64,000 nt of DNA from positions 6,374,193 to 6,438,192 of the forward strand of contig NC_087062.1 of NCBI RefSeq assembly GCF_963678635.1. The letters are read 5' to 3'. The notes beneath the pieces were generated by a model. That model was not told the DNA's origin, made no database searches, and saw only the letters and a program-made list of their open reading frames with translations. Of this stretch, positions 22,145 to 35,471 are shown in pieces (position 1 is the first letter of the stretch; every line of letters starts with the position of its first letter). Origin of the DNA: Symsagittifera roscoffensis (taxonomy: Eukaryota; Xenacoelomorpha; Acoela; Convolutidae). The position numbers were made by a program, and so were the translations under genes.

Positions 22145-25121
22145 GTTATTTCCTCGATTGTTAGCTTTAGGAAAAGATTTTTCGAGTTACTTCAGTTTTT
22201 ATCTTCGAGAAGAAGTTCTTGATCACTGGATGTTTTTGATGTTTCTTGATGTTTTTGGCAACCTTAGTTCCATCTTGGGTGCAAACTTAACAATAACCCT
22301 TTCATCATTCATATTGGTAAAAAGTACAATTTGAACTGATTTTTAGTGCTGTTTACAGATAAAAAGACATTCATAAAAAAACTAGTTTTTTAAAGTCAAA
22401 AAGGGATTATTGGGGAGATGTGAATAGAATTTACCGTTAGATCATGGTTGCGTAGTAATTTTTCTCTCCTGATGTTGAGTTTACAGCTAGCGTGGTAGAG
22501 ATTTTTTGTAAATAAACTGTCATTAATGTATCCATTTTCCGGAAAAAGTTTGACCATTTGTACTATGTTTTTTTTCGACTTTATTACAATTGAGAAAACT
22601 TTCTCAAATTTTGAAAGTGATCTTTTGACTGAAATTATGATTCTTTTGAGAATTAAAATATTTTCATTCTTTTGCTTGGGCACGAATTCAAATCTTAACA
22701 AAGAAACAACGAACTTCAATTTTTTGTTTTCGAAAATTGCTTCATCTGTTACGCTAAACAATTCTCATACTGAAGGAAGAAAAATTACAGGACTTTAACA
22801 AAGTCGACACTTCAGGAGTTTTTAGCTTTTTTATGAAAATTGGCTAACGGTTATTTTTCCAACTCATAACTAGTTCGCTAATTTAATTACTAGTTCGCTG
22901 TTTTGTTTCAAAGATCATTCAAAAAATTGAAGCTAAATTGAAACCATTTCCTTTTTTAGGCCATAGTTTATCAGACATACTTCCTTTGTTGAGTCAAACT
23001 CGAACTTTCCTACCGTTTGTTGAAAAAACTCTGATTTTTTTTCTCCGGTTCTAGAGGTAATATAATAGAATTTTGAACCATTAAGTTTGATTGCTTCTCA
23101 AGACATCCTTGTCTAGCCCCTTTGAACGCAGTTACAGTACTCTGATTTAAGTTCAAAACCACCCGGATCCAGTCGTTGGTTTTTAGGACCGTGTGAAATG
23201 AAATTAAGCATGTTCAGACCGTTGCGACTAGAACTTAATATGTTCAGGTCATGGGATCATCAATTGCTATGTTCAGACCGTAAAGACCGAAGGAATATCA
23301 GCTGTTGGCTATCTAGACAAAGGAATCTGGATTTTGAAATCAGTGGACCATGCAAACAGATTCAGAATGCAAACAGATTCAAAATTATTATACTACGGTT
23401 TATGCAGCATATTTAGCGGAGGTGTGAGTTTTGGCTGTAGGTGGTTTTCTGCTTTCTGTTGGAATCTTTTCTGTTTTTCGAATAAATCTTTCAAACAACT
23501 TGAAACTATCGCCAGCTGTACAGCTAAAGTGTCCAGCGCTGAATTTGGAAAACATTGATGCAGACTAAAGTTGCTAAAAATTTTAGCAGAATTGACATTG
23601 TTCAATGTGTTTTTCGAAAGTCGGTTCCAAGATGAGACTCCAAAATTGGATCATCTTTGGTTTTTTCATTCAATAAAAAAACTACGCCGCGACTACGGGC
23701 TCAATATTGACAAAAGTGTATCACCTCTTATGGAGCCTCTTATAGAACCAAACAAAATTAAGAAAAAAATCATTATCTCCAACGGTTTGAGCAAACATTT
23801 TAAATTGTTTTCAAATAAAAGTTGATTTTTTAATCTGTAAAAAAGACTTTTCCGTTCATCAAAAAAAACTAAAAATATTTTAAGGTCTCTGTAGAAAAAT
23901 ATTCTGTTCGGCTTAAAAATTTGTTCGGCTCTATAAGGGGCTCTTTTTGATTAAATTTTGTCAATAATTGACCCGGTACTCTCAGCGTTCTTGTTATTTG
24001 ACTAAAAAAAATAATAATCATTTTTTGGGGTAAAATTTTGGGATTGAGTTTAACAGGATTGTTCATACAAAACTTATTATAAATTTATTGCAACATTTCA
24101 CAAAAATCTTTAATGCAAAATCATTTCAATTTGAATAACTTTTTGATCAAAAAAGCTCAGCATAAGTTTTTGTGTGTGGCTAGCGTTTCTGAGAAGTATA
24201 AAACCTGTGTTTCTTCCAATCATACCACTTCAAATATTAATTACAAAAGACTCTACAGCTAATTTTCACGAAACATTTAGGGCGTAATTTTCTTCAATCC
24301 AAGTCACCTCAAACTTTTCTTTCTTTCTGCAAGCAAACTAATTACATTTGTAATTTAGTAAATAAGTACAGTGCTGATTAAGGTTATCTAGACAAAACGC
24401 ACAAATTTTTCTCAAGTTTTTTTAGTCAATTAACAATAACGCTGAGAGTATCAGGTCAATTACTGACAAAACTTTATCAAAAACAGCTATTTAAAAGTTG
24501 AACAAAATGTAAAGCCGAACAGAATATTATCTTACAGAAAACAAATAATTTTTATAGTTTTCTTTGATGAACAATAATGTCCTTTTTACAGAATTAAATA
24601 TCAACTTTTTATTTAAAAACAATATAAAGTGTTTGCGCAAATCGTTAGAGATAATGATTTTTTTTTGTAATTTTGAAGAAGTTCCATAAAAGGTAACAAG
24701 TTTTTGTCAGTTTTAACCCATAATTGCAGCGGATTTTTTTATTGACTGAAAAAGCCAAAATTAATTCATTTTTGGAGTCTCATTTTGGAACCGAAAATCG
24801 AAAAACAAATTGAACAAAATCAATTCCATTTAACTTGGCGAAAATTAAGTTTATTTGAGAACTTGATAGTAGTTTGCCAGAATCCATCTCAGTACTTGTT
24901 GAAGTTGGTGGAATTACATTGGAATTGCGTTAGAGTATGTTCAACCACGCTTCAATAAAATTCAGTTTGCCCATGAGCTTCATAGAGAATTAGAAAATTT
25001 TTCTCGATTTAATTTACATATAATCTTAGCTGGATATTTCAATATCGGCACTTTGAGTAAAGTGAGTAATAATTGACAGCAATTTTACCATGATTCAAAA
25101 ATAGCCAATGACAAAATTTTC
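22145..25121 (+). repeat. LINE 5'/endonuclease region, copy 1
   Basis: Nearly identical to 27959-30940. It ends in the endonuclease-coding part: the motif reads L-A-G-Y-F-N-I here (about 25030), against L-A-G-D-F-N-I in the other two copies. Copy 1 breaks off at about 25113 and is followed by an inverted scrap. The stretch holds no intact ORF. Confidence 0.85.
23589..24827. repeat. Fold-back element inside LINE copy 1
   Basis: The left arm (about 23589-24010) and right arm (about 24418-24827) are diverged reverse complements. Both are marked by gagactccaaaa / ttttggagtctc next to ggttcc / ggaacc. Each is about 400 bp and the centre is about 400 bp. Copies sit at the same place in LINE copies 2 and 3, so insertion preceded the LINE duplication. 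Confidence 0.75.
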
Positions 25122-25267
25122 TGACAAAATTTAATCAAAAAGAGCCCCTTATAGAGCCGAACAAATTTTTAAGCCGAACAGAATATTTTTCTACAGAGAC
25201 CTTAAAATATTTTTAGTTTTTTTTTGATGAACGGAAAAGTCTTTTTTACAGATTAAAAAATCAACTT
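25122..25267 (-). repeat. Inverted scrap at the duplication junction
   Basis: Reverse complement of 23819-23963, placed between LINE copies 1 and 2. The left junction has short homology (gacaaaattt), suggesting template switching. Confidence 0.8.
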
Positions 25268-27958
25268 ACACCGTAAAGACCGAAGGAATATCAGCTGTTG
25301 GCTATCTAGACAAAGGAATCTGGATTTTAAAATCAGTGGACCATGCAAACAGATTCAGAATGCAAACAGATTCAAAATTATTATACTACGGTTTATGCAG
25401 CATATTTAGCGGAGGTGTGAGTTTTGGCTGTAGGTGGTTTTCTGCTTTCTGTTGGAATTTTTTCTATTTTTCGAATAAATCTTTCAAACAACTTGAAACT
25501 ATCGCCAGCTGTACAGCTGAAGTGTCCAGCGCTGAATTTGGAAAACATTGATGCAGACTAAAGTTGCTAAAAATTTTAGCAGAATTGACATTGTTCAATG
25601 TGTTTTTCGAAAGTCGGTTCCAAGATGAGACTCCAAAATTGGATCAACTTTGGTTTTTTCATTCAATAAAAAAACTACGCCGCGACTACGGGCTCAATAT
25701 TGACAAAAGTGTATCACCTCTTATGGAGCCTCTTATAGAACCAAACAAAATTAAGAAAAAAATCATTATCTCCAACGGTTTGAGCAAACATTTTAAAATG
25801 TTTTCAAATAAAAGTTGATTTTTTAATCTGTAAAAAAGACTTTTCCGTTCATCAAAAAAAATCTAAAAATATTATAAGGTCTCTGTAGAAAAATATTCTG
25901 TTCGGCTTAAAAATTTGTTCGGCTCTATAAGGGGCTCTTTTTGATTAAATTTTGTCAATAATTGACCCGGTACTCTCAGCGTTCTTGTTATTTGACTAAA
26001 AAAAAAATAATCATTTTTTGGGGTAAAATTTTGGGATTGAGTTTAACAGGATTGTTCATACAAAACTTATTATAAAGTTATTGCAACATTTCACAAAATT
26101 CTTTAATGCAAAATCATTTCAATTTGAATAACTTTTTGATCAAAAAAGCTCAGCATAAGTTTTTGTGTGTGGCTAGCGTTTCTGAGAAGTATAAAACCTG
26201 TGTTTCTTCCAATCATACCACTTCAAATATTAATTACAAAAGACTCTGCAGCTAATTTTCACGAAACATTTAGGGCGTAATTTTCTTCAATCCAAGTCAC
26301 CTCAAACTTTTCTTTCTTTCTGCAAGCAAACTAATTACATTTGTAAATTAGTAAATAAGTACAGTGCTGATTAAGGTTATCTAGACAAAACGCACAAATT
26401 TTTCTCAAGTTTTTTTAGTCAATTAACAATAACGCTGAGAGTATCAGGTCAATTACTGACAAAACTTTATCAAAAACAGCTATTTAAAAGTTGAACAAAA
26501 TGTAAAGCCGAACAGAATATTATCTTACAGAAAACAAATAATTTTTATAGTTTTCTTTGATGAACAATAATGTCCTTTTTACAGAATTAAATATCAACTT
26601 TTTATTTAAAAACAATATAAAGTGTTTGCGCAAATCGTTAGAGATAATGATTTTTTTTGTAATTTTGAAGAAGTTCCATAAAAGGTAACAAGTTTTTGTC
26701 AGTTTTAACCCATAATTGCAGCGGATTTTTTTATTGACTGAAAAAGCCAAAATTAATTCATTTTTGGAGTCTCATTTTGGAACCGAAAATCGAAAAACAA
26801 ATTGAACAAAATCAATTCCATTTAACTTGGCGAAAATTAAGTTTATTTGAGAACTTGATAGTAGTTTGCCAGAATCCATCTCATTACTTGTTGAAATTGG
26901 TGGAATTACATTGGAATTGCGTTAGAGTATGTTCAACCACACTTCAATAAAATTCAGTTTGCCCATGAGCTTCATAGAGAATTAGAAAGTTTTTCTCGAT
27001 TTAATTCACATATAATCTTAGCTGGAGATTTCAATATCGGCACTTTGAGTAAAGTGAGTAATAATTGACAGCAATTTTACCATGATTCAAAAATAGCCAA
27101 TGACTTTGAGTTATTGAATACGTCTGTAATTCGATTTATTGATTCCTCAGAAACATGTTAAGATCACTTTACAACACAAAACTTGGAAAATCCTATCATT
27201 GAAGCAATGGAAACTGAATGTTTTTTCTACCACTATTCGGTAATTTTAAACTTTTGTGAAAAAACACTCGTCGGATTATTGTTGCCGTGATATGTCTTTC
27301 TTAACAAAAAAATCAATTGAAAGGTTTCCTGCACGTTCTAAAACAAAACTTGGAGTTTACCAACCTAATCAAGGATGTAATCATTAACACTGCTTAACAG
27401 AAATTTAATCAATGTCTTCAGATATTTTTAAACAAACTTGCTCCCATACGGGAATGATGTCCTAAAACAAAAATAATGCTCCCTGGTTTCATAAAAACTT
27501 GAAAAATTCAACCTTGTAAAAAATCATGTCTACAAGTTATGGAAATCAGAAGTAAATGCAAAAAGATTCCTTAATGATTGTCGAAAAAATCAGACGTGCC
27601 AAAAAAGGTATTATTACCGTAAGATGAAAATTGAGTTGGAGAGTCTTGACAAGTGTATGAAATTGTAAATCAAACTAAAGGCAAAAGTCCTAAAACCACA
27701 AAAATTACATTACTCAAATTAAATGAAAGAAACTTGTCCAATTTTCCATCATTGGCTAATGCTTTTGATGAGTATTTTTCAACTGTTGGCACCAAATTGG
27801 CTCAGAAGAGAAATCATGTTATCAATCAGATACAGTTTATCAACCAATGTATCTATTCAACTGCTCATTTTTTGAGGTAAATCAATGTTATAAGTAGCCT
27901 AAAATCCATGCAAACTTATGGGATTGATGAAATTAAAAACGTTTTTTTTTTCTTAAAA
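25268..27958 (+). repeat. LINE region, copy 2 (5'-truncated)
   Basis: Corresponds to 29091-31772 of copy 3, with the same fold-back element (about 25582-26818). It continues through the endonuclease C-terminal part and the linker between endonuclease and reverse transcriptase. The 27653-27880 ORF, with an F-D-E-Y-F-S-T-V-G-T-K-L-A segment, is typical of the LINE inter-domain region. It ends at the boundary where copy 3 begins. Confidence 0.85.
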
Positions 27959-30900
27959 AATCGTTATTTCCTCAATTGTTAGCTTTAGGAAAACATTTTT
28001 CGAGTTACTTCAGTTTTTATCTTCCAGAAGAATTTCTTGATCACTGGATGTTTTTGATGTTTCTTGATGTTTTTGGCAACCTTAGTTCCACCTTGGGTGC
28101 AAACTTAACAATAACCCTTTCATCATTCATATTGGTAAAAAGTACAATTTGAACTGATTTTTAGTGCTGTTTACAGATAAAAAGACATTCATAAAAAACT
28201 AGTTTTTTAAAGTCAAAAAGGGATTATTGGGGAGATGTGAATAGAATTTACCGTTAGATCATGGTTGCGTAGTAATTTTTCTCTCCTGATGTTGAGTTTA
28301 CAGCTAGCGTGGTAGAGATTTTTTGTAAATAAACTGTCATTAATGTATCCATTTTCCGGAAAAAGTTTGACCATTTGTACTATGTTTTTTTCGACTTTAT
28401 TACAATTGAGAAAACTTTCTCAAATTTTGAAAGTGATCTTTTGACTGAAATTATGATTCTTTTGAGAATTAAAATATTTTCATTCTTTTGCTTGGGCACG
28501 AATTCAAATCTTAACAAAGAAACAACGAACTTCAATTTTTTGTTTTCGAAAATTGCTTCATCTGTTACGCTAAACAATTCTCATACTGAAGGAAGAAAAA
28601 TTACAGGACTTTAACAAAGTCGACACTTCAGGAGTTTTTAGCTTTTTTATGAAAATTGGCTAACGGTTATTTTTCCAACTCATAACTAGTTCGCTAATTT
28701 AATTACTAGTTCGCTGTTTTGTTTCAAAGATCATTCAAAAAATTGAAGCTAAATTGAAACCATTTCCTTTTTTAGGCCATAGTTTATCAGACATACTTCC
28801 TTTGTTGAGTCAAACTCGAACTTTCCTACCGTTTGTTGAAAAAACTCTGATTTTTTTTCTCCGGTTCTAGAGGTAATATAATAGAATTTTGAACCATTAA
28901 GTTTGATTGCTTCTCAAGACATCCTTGTCTAGCCCCTTTGAACGCAGTTACAGTACTCTGATTTAAGTTCAAAACCACCCGGATCCAGTCGTTGGTTTTT
29001 AGGACCGTGTGAAATGAAATTAAGCATGTTCAGACCGTTGCGACTAGAACTTAATATGTTCAGGTCATGGGATCATCAATTGCTATGTTCACACCGTAAA
29101 GACCGAAGGAATATCAGCTGTTGGCTATCTAGACAAAGGAATCTGGATTTTGAAATCAGTCGACCATGCAAACAGATTCAGAATGCAAACAGATTCAAAA
29201 TTATTATACTACGGTTTATGCAGCATATTTAGTGGAGGTGTGAGTTTTGGCTGTAGGTGGTTTTCTGCTTTCTGTTGGAATCTTTTCTGTTTTTCGAATA
29301 AATCTTTCAAACAACTTGAAACTATCGCCAGCTGTACAGCTAAAGTGTCCAGCGCTGAATTTGGAAAACATTGATGCAGACTAAAGTTGCTAAAAATTTT
29401 AGCAGAATTGACATTGTTCAATGTGTTTTTCGAAAGTCGGTTCCAAGATGAGACTCCAAAATTGGATCATCTTTGGTTTTTTCATTCAATAAAAAAACTA
29501 CGCCGCGACTACGGGCTCAATATTGACAAAAGTGTATCACCTCTTATGGAGCCTCTTATAGAACCAAACAAAATTAAGAAAAAAATCATTATCTCCAACG
29601 GTTTGAGCAAACATTTTAAATTGTTTTCAAATAAAAGTTGATTTTTTAATCTGTAAAAAAGACTTTTCCGTTCATCAAAAAAAACTAAAAATATTTTAAG
29701 GTCTCTGTAGAAAAATATTCTGTTCGGCTTAAAAATTTGTTCGGCTCTATAAGGGGCTCTTTTTGATTAAATTTTGTCAATAATTGACCCGGTACTCTCA
29801 GCGTTCTTGTTATTTGACTAAAAAAAATAATAATCATTTTTTGGGGTAAAATTTTGGGATTGAGTTTAACAGGATTGTTCATACAAAACTTATTATAAAT
29901 TTATTGCAACATTTCACAAAAATCTTTAATGCAAAATCATTTCAATTTGAATAACTTTTTGATCAAAAAAGCTCAGCATAAGTTTTTGTGTGTGGCTAGC
30001 GTTTCTGAGAAGTATAAAACCTGTGTTTCTTCCAATCATACCACTTCAAATATTAATTACAAAAGACTCTGCAGCTAATTTTCACGAAACATTTAGGGCG
30101 TAATTTTCTTCAATCCAAGTCACCTCAAACTTTTCTTTCTTTCTGCAAGCAAACTAATTACATTTGTAATTTAGTAAATAAGTACAGTGCTGATTAAGGT
30201 TATCTAGACAAAACGCACAAATTTTTCTCAAGTTTTTTTAGTCAATTAACAATAACGCTGAGAGTATCAGGTCAATTACTGACAAAACTTTATCAAAAAC
30301 AGCTATTTAAAAGTTGAACAAAATGTAAAGCCGAACAGAATATTATCTTACAGAAAACAAATAATTTTTATAGTTTTCTTTGATGAACAATAATGTCCTT
30401 TTTACAGAATTAAATATCAACTTTTTATTTAAAAACAATATAAAGTGTTTGCGCAAATCGTTAGAGATAATGATTTTTTTTTGTAATTTTGAAGAAGTTC
30501 CATAAAAGGTAACAAGTTTTTGTCAGTTTTAACCCATAATTGCAGCGGATTTTTTTATTGACTGAAAAAGCCAAAATTAATTCATTTTTGGAGTCTCATT
30601 TTGGAACCGAAAATCGAAAAACAAATTGAACAAAATCAATTCCATTTAACTTGGCGAAAATTAAGTTTATTTGAGAACTTGATAGTAGTTTGCCAGAATC
30701 CATCTCAGTACTTGTTGAAGTTGGTGGAATTACATTGGAATTGCGTTAGAGTATGTTCAACCACGCTTCAATAAAATTCAGTTTGCCCATGAGCTTCATA
30801 GAGAATTAGAAAATTTTTCTCGATTTAATTTACATATAATCTTAGCTGGAGATTTCAATATCGGCACTTTGAGTAAAGTGAGTAATAATTGACAGCAATT

Positions 30901-31772
30901 TTACCATGATTCAAAAATAGCCAATGACTTTGAGTTATTGAATACGTCTGTAATTCGATTTATTGATTCCTCAGAAACATGTTAAGATCACTTTACAACA
31001 CAAAACTTTGAAAATCCTATCATTGAAGCAATGGAAACTGAATGCTTTTTCTACCACTATTCGGTAATTTTAAACTTTTGCGAAAAAACACTCGTCGGAT
31101 TATTGTTGCCGTGATATGTCTTTCTTAACAAAAAATCAAATGAAAGGTTTCCTGCACGTTCTAAAACAAAACTTGGAGTTTACCAACCTAATCAAGGATG
31201 TAATCATTAACACTGCTTAACAGAAATTTAATCAATGTCTTCAGATATTTTTAAACAAACTTGCTCCCATTTGGGAATGATGTCCTAAAACAAAAATAAT
31301 GCTCCCTGGTTTCATAAAAACTTGAAAAATTCAACCTTGTAAAAAATCATGTCTACAAGTTATGGAAATCAGAAGTAAATGCAAAAAGATTCCTTAATGA
31401 TTGTCGAAAAAATCAGACGTGCCAAAAAAGGTATTATTACCGTAAGATGAAAATTGAGTTGGAGAGTCTTGACAAGTGTATGAAATTGTAAATCAAACTA
31501 AAGGCAAAAGTCCTAAAACCACAAAAATTACATTACTCAAATTAAATGAAAGAAACTTGTCCAATTTTCCATCATTGGCTAATGCTTTTGATGAGTATTT
31601 TTCAACTGTTGGCACCAAATTGGCTCAGAAGAGAAATCATGTTATCAATCAGATACAGCTTATCAACCAATGTATCTATTCAACTGCTCATTTTTTGAGG
31701 TAAATCAATGTTATAAGTAGCCTAAAATCCATGCAAACTTATGGGATTGATGAAATTAAAAACGTTTTTTTC
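27959..31772 (+). repeat. LINE region, copy 3
   Basis: Begins with the same sequence as copy 1 (cgttatttcctc) and runs without the internal duplication. It contains the fold-back element at about 29405-30643, the endonuclease motif L-A-G-D-F-N-I at about 30844, and the inter-domain ORF 31476-31703, which differs from copy 2 by about one residue. This copy continues into the reverse transcriptase part. Confidence 0.85.
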
Positions 31773-33250
31773 TTAAAAATTCGTTTTGAGTTAGCATCTT
31801 TTTAACAAACTTCACAAATCTTTCATTTAAAACTGGATTTTTTCCAGAAGGCTTCAAATTAGCAAAAATTCTACCAGTTCTTAAACTGATAGCGGAATTG
31901 AAGAAATTATTGCCCAAAATCACTGTTGAGTAGCTGCAGAAAAGTAAATGAAAATTATGCACTCTCGCTGGTACAATTATCTTTGAAAAATTTGAAATTT
32001 TGTATCGGTCTTTGAAAAATTCGCAACGGTCAATGCAGTGGCAGAAGTAATCCAGAAATAAGATTAGGAGTAGATGGAAACAGAAAAAGTAGTTTTTTTT
32101 GTTAATTGAAAATTTGTTTTTCATACATTTGATCACTCAATTTTGTTGAGGAAGCTCAAAAGTAATGTGTACGTGACAATTGCTACAGATGGTCTAAAAG
32201 TTATTTGTCTAACAGATCTCAGTGTGTAAATGTGAATAACTGTTTCTCTGATTCGCTACCAATCACTACAGGTGTACCTCAAGGCTCTGTGTTAGACCCT
32301 CTTCTTTTTCTGGTTTATGTAAATGATATGCATCATGCAGTTTCAAATTCAAATGTGTTTCTTTTTGCTGACGATACAAATATCTCGAGCGATACTTCAG
32401 ACTTCGAAGACTTTCAATTAGTTTTGACAAAAATTTCGTCCTGGCTTTGCTTAAGTTCTTAAGCTCAAACTCAGATAGATAAACCACCCTAATAAGTTTT
32501 AAAAAAGAAGTGTTTCTAAACTTTGTGTCAACATTCTTGATAATTACTTTACAGATGAACCTTCATGTAACTACCTTGGTTTCATTGTAGATGCTAATTG
32601 GAAGTATCTAAAACAAATTCAGATAGCAAAATCGAAACTAGGGAGGCATTGAGATATAGTTTCACAAATGAGATACAATGTTTCAACAGCGATCTTGCTC
32701 AAAAACTATCTTTTGAATAAAAAACCAAAAAAACATTGTTTGTTCGTATATGATAGCAGGCGTTTTGCTTTTTTGAATCAAGTTTTGATGCTCCAGCGAA
32801 AACTTCTTTGCATGATTTATTTTAAAATGAAATACGATTCAATTGAACAATCTTTTATTGATAATAAAATTCTAACAGTGAAGTACTTATATGTGTGCAA
32901 TTTGTTAACAATTTGTTTATGATCGATCAATTAAAGACTTTTCACAAAATATCTGAATTCTCTTTTTTCTTTAAAAAGTTTTGCTTATAAAACAAGAATT
33001 GTAATTATATGCAACATTCGTACCCCATTATGTAAAAAAATGAAAACTAATTGTTCAACAAACAGAGGAACGAAACTACTAAATTTTATGATTGAAACTG
33101 ATTTGTTGTCGGAGAATATTGAAAAATGACAGTGATTAAAGAAAAGGGTTTCATTCTTAAATTCAAAAAAAAATTTCATACTCGGAAATAACGAATTGTT
33201 ACAGCATGTATTTGAGTGGATATTCAGTGTATTCAAAATTGTTTACCCAG
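30655..33250 (+). pseudogene. LINE (non-LTR retrotransposon) polyprotein relic
   Basis: Degenerate endonuclease-reverse transcriptase polyprotein with many stops and shifts. In order: endonuclease motif L-A-G-D-F-N-I (about 30844); an E-T-C-x-D-H-F segment (about 30980); linker; reverse transcriptase palm start with T-G-F-F-P-E-G-F-K-L-A-K (about 31830-31870); T-G-V-P-Q-G-S-V-L-D-P-L-L-F and F-A-D-D-T-N in the open frame 32205-32462; then the thumb/C-terminal part with C-N-Y-L-G-F (about 32570) and a helical tail to about 33250. The intact protein nicks and reverse-transcribes at the target. Style is Jockey/CR1-like, which is inference. Not active. Confidence 0.8.
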
Positions 33251-34390
33251 TATTTAAAAGCTAACAGATAATTACTCTAAACTCTGCTCTTAACGCATAA
33301 GACCAGATTTTCATTAAAATTAATGAGCTCGTCTAACCGCATTTTTATACCCCTTGCTTCTATTCTTTTCCAATTTTAATCAAAATTGTCATTTTCAAAA
33401 ACAAAATGGAAAAGTTCGATTTTTAGTTTTCTTTCTCATTTTTGTTTATGCCTTAATTTTTGAGCTTAATGAGACATCGTATAATATTATCAAAGACAGC
33501 CTGGTTTAAGTGTATGCTACCAAGTTTTGCTAAATCAACGAAAGACTAAAAAAAAATACTTTAAAAAAATTTTGACATTTTTCCCTTTTTTCACTTTTGA
33601 TTCTAATGTTAATTCTAATTTCTTTGAATAGAAGGTAGACCTTAAGTAGGTGCGCAATGCGCCCTTTGTCTTTTCTCTGCAGTGTCATGCACTGATTTGA
33701 CTGGTTCTATATCAATTTTTTGTAACTAGTTGGAAATAAATTGATGATTGTTGTTTGTATTTGCATAATTTTGGATGAATAAATTCTCCCTCTTCTTTAA
33801 AAAATTTTTTGTCAACATGAAAAACAAAAATGCCCAATATTTAGATCTTCCTTACCTCATGTTTGCCTATGAGGGGACTCCCTCAACATGTCAAAAGTGC
33901 CGATTGCAACCCAATGAAAAACAAAGAATTGTTCGTATATACACAATCAAAAATTATATAGTTGTCCGGTATAAAAATCTGAATTGGTTACAATTATAGG
34001 TACTATTTTGGTCTTGATATACGAGAAACGACTAAACACTAATTCAAATCATAATACATTAGTTCTTTGGTGTTCCTGTTTCGCCATCTACTTATGCGTT
34101 TTCAAACTAACATTAAAAAATAGGTTCATGACTTTAATTACAGTATTGAAGTTATTTCTTTGTACGAACTCTTGATCAAGAAACTTGATAAGCTTTGCAA
34201 GTGAAGGTAATGGTAGCAAATTCTATGAAATTTTTGGGAAAAATTTATACTCTTAAAATGAGCTAGTTTTTGAGGAAATTTGCGCAAGATAGATAAGAAA
34301 ATGTTCAAGTAAAGCACATCTCCTCGGCTTAAGCAGATGACAGAAGAGCACAGAAGATCCGGTCTGATTTCTCCCGACACTTCAACCCAT
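33251..34390. other. No gene recognised; 3' flank of the minus-strand gene
   Basis: AT-rich sequence after the LINE tail. On the minus strand this should contain the 3' UTR of the repeat-domain gene (stop at 34391-34393). No unambiguous polyadenylation signal was fixed. Confidence 0.45.
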
Positions 34391-34581
34391 TCATTTATCG
34401 AACAGAATGTCGTAACTCGGGGGAGGGGGAGGGGCGGAAGAACTGTAGAAATCGGGTGGGGGAGAGAAGGCGGGTATGTCTGTGAAGAGACTGACGTTGA
34501 GTGGGGGGTCATCGAACCCGAAGAACAAAGTGTCCCCGTCTGGTTTGTAGCCGGGCTTATCTTTTACATACACATAGGTGC
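34391..34581 (-). CDS. Repeat-domain gene, last coding exon
   Basis: 191 nt, acceptor ...tttgtaag, entered in phase 1, giving 62 codons and a TGA stop. It begins S-T-Y-V-Y-V-K-D, contains G-D-T-L-F-F-G-F, which is the strand seen as D-T-L-F-F or V-F-F-F in the other repeats, and ends in a Pro-rich tail with P-P-P-P-P-S-Y-D-I-L-F-D-K. The last repeat therefore stops short and is replaced by a proline-rich C-terminus that could bind SH3, WW or profilin-type partners (inference). Phase agrees exactly with the exon at 35273-35471. I do not recognise the family by name. Confidence 0.75.
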
Positions 34582-35272
34582 CTTACAAAGAAAAAACCAA
34601 CAAGATAAAATCCAAAGATTAATCATTGCAGCTGGGAACTTGAGAACAAAAATATGTTGCTCGCTTGCGAAGTTGAAACGTCTAAGATAGTTAATTAAAA
34701 TTTCTGGGCCAGAAATTTTAATGAAATATCTTAAGCGTTTCAACTCCGCAACCGAGCAACATACTTTCTTTTTAAGTTCTTTATTTCTAAAAAAAACTTG
34801 AAAACAAAAACTGAAGTTCGATTTTTTGGCATGCTTTAACTGAAATATCAATTCTTTGGCAAGGTGATTTATGCCATTTCAGGCGACCAAACTCCCTAAA
34901 ACCACACAATTAGGTATCTTTCCTAGTTTAAACTTACTTGCTGAGAAATAGGTTTCCCAAGGAGTGCTGCTATTGAGCGCTTTTAAATTTAAAAAAATTT
35001 CACCTGAAATCTCACATGCACATTTTGGTCAAGTAAAAAAACACAAATGAAATCGGCGATACATTAACTCAAATAAATCAAATGACCTCTCAGTCATGGA
35101 AAATAAAACCTAGAAAAGAAATTTTTATTTCCAGAAAAACCTTCGCGTCAGAATTGCATGCAAAATTTTTCAAGATTCAAGAACCGATCATACTTTTCAT
35201 CTTTTATCTGTCCGAACGGTTTTGAAAGTGTTTATGAAGTGGATCATAAGCATCAAAGCATCAATCACTTAC
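34582..35272 (-). other. Intron with a long palindrome
   Basis: gt...ag boundaries with the flanking exons. It contains a near-perfect hairpin at about 34651-34765 with arms of about 55 nt around tttctgggccagaaa. Confidence 0.7.
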
Positions 35273-35471
35273 TAGAGATGTCAGCTGCACTGCACAAGTG
35301 GTAGTTGAAATCAATCATGACTTTGATGACTCCGGCAATCATCAGCTGCGAGTTTAGTTTCTCTGGTGAATGCCTATGCCAGATACTGCTCCAGGGAGCA
35401 AACTCCAAGCTCCACTTAGTCGCCTGTCGGTCATACACTTGCTCTGGCTCAGACGGGAACTCGAAAAACTC
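35273..35471 (-). CDS. Repeat-domain gene, penultimate exon
   Basis: 199 nt, phase 0 to phase 1, acceptor ...acttatacag and donor A|gtaagt. Encodes a charged linker and the N half of the last repeat: K-W-S-L-E-F-A-P-W aligns with the F-K-L-K-G-N-P-W of other repeats, except that the Gly-x pair is changed. It is followed by a helix and the Y-H-L-C-S-A-A-D-I-S segment that parallels G-W-K-A-I-M-N-L-D-I-S of the exon at 42386. Frame is intact. The domain core is predicted alpha/beta; function unknown. Confidence 0.75.

Noticed and set aside
22396-29882. Many short ORFs shared between the LINE copies
   Set aside because: Identical ORFs in the copies reflect recent duplication, not selection; several lie in fold-back arms.
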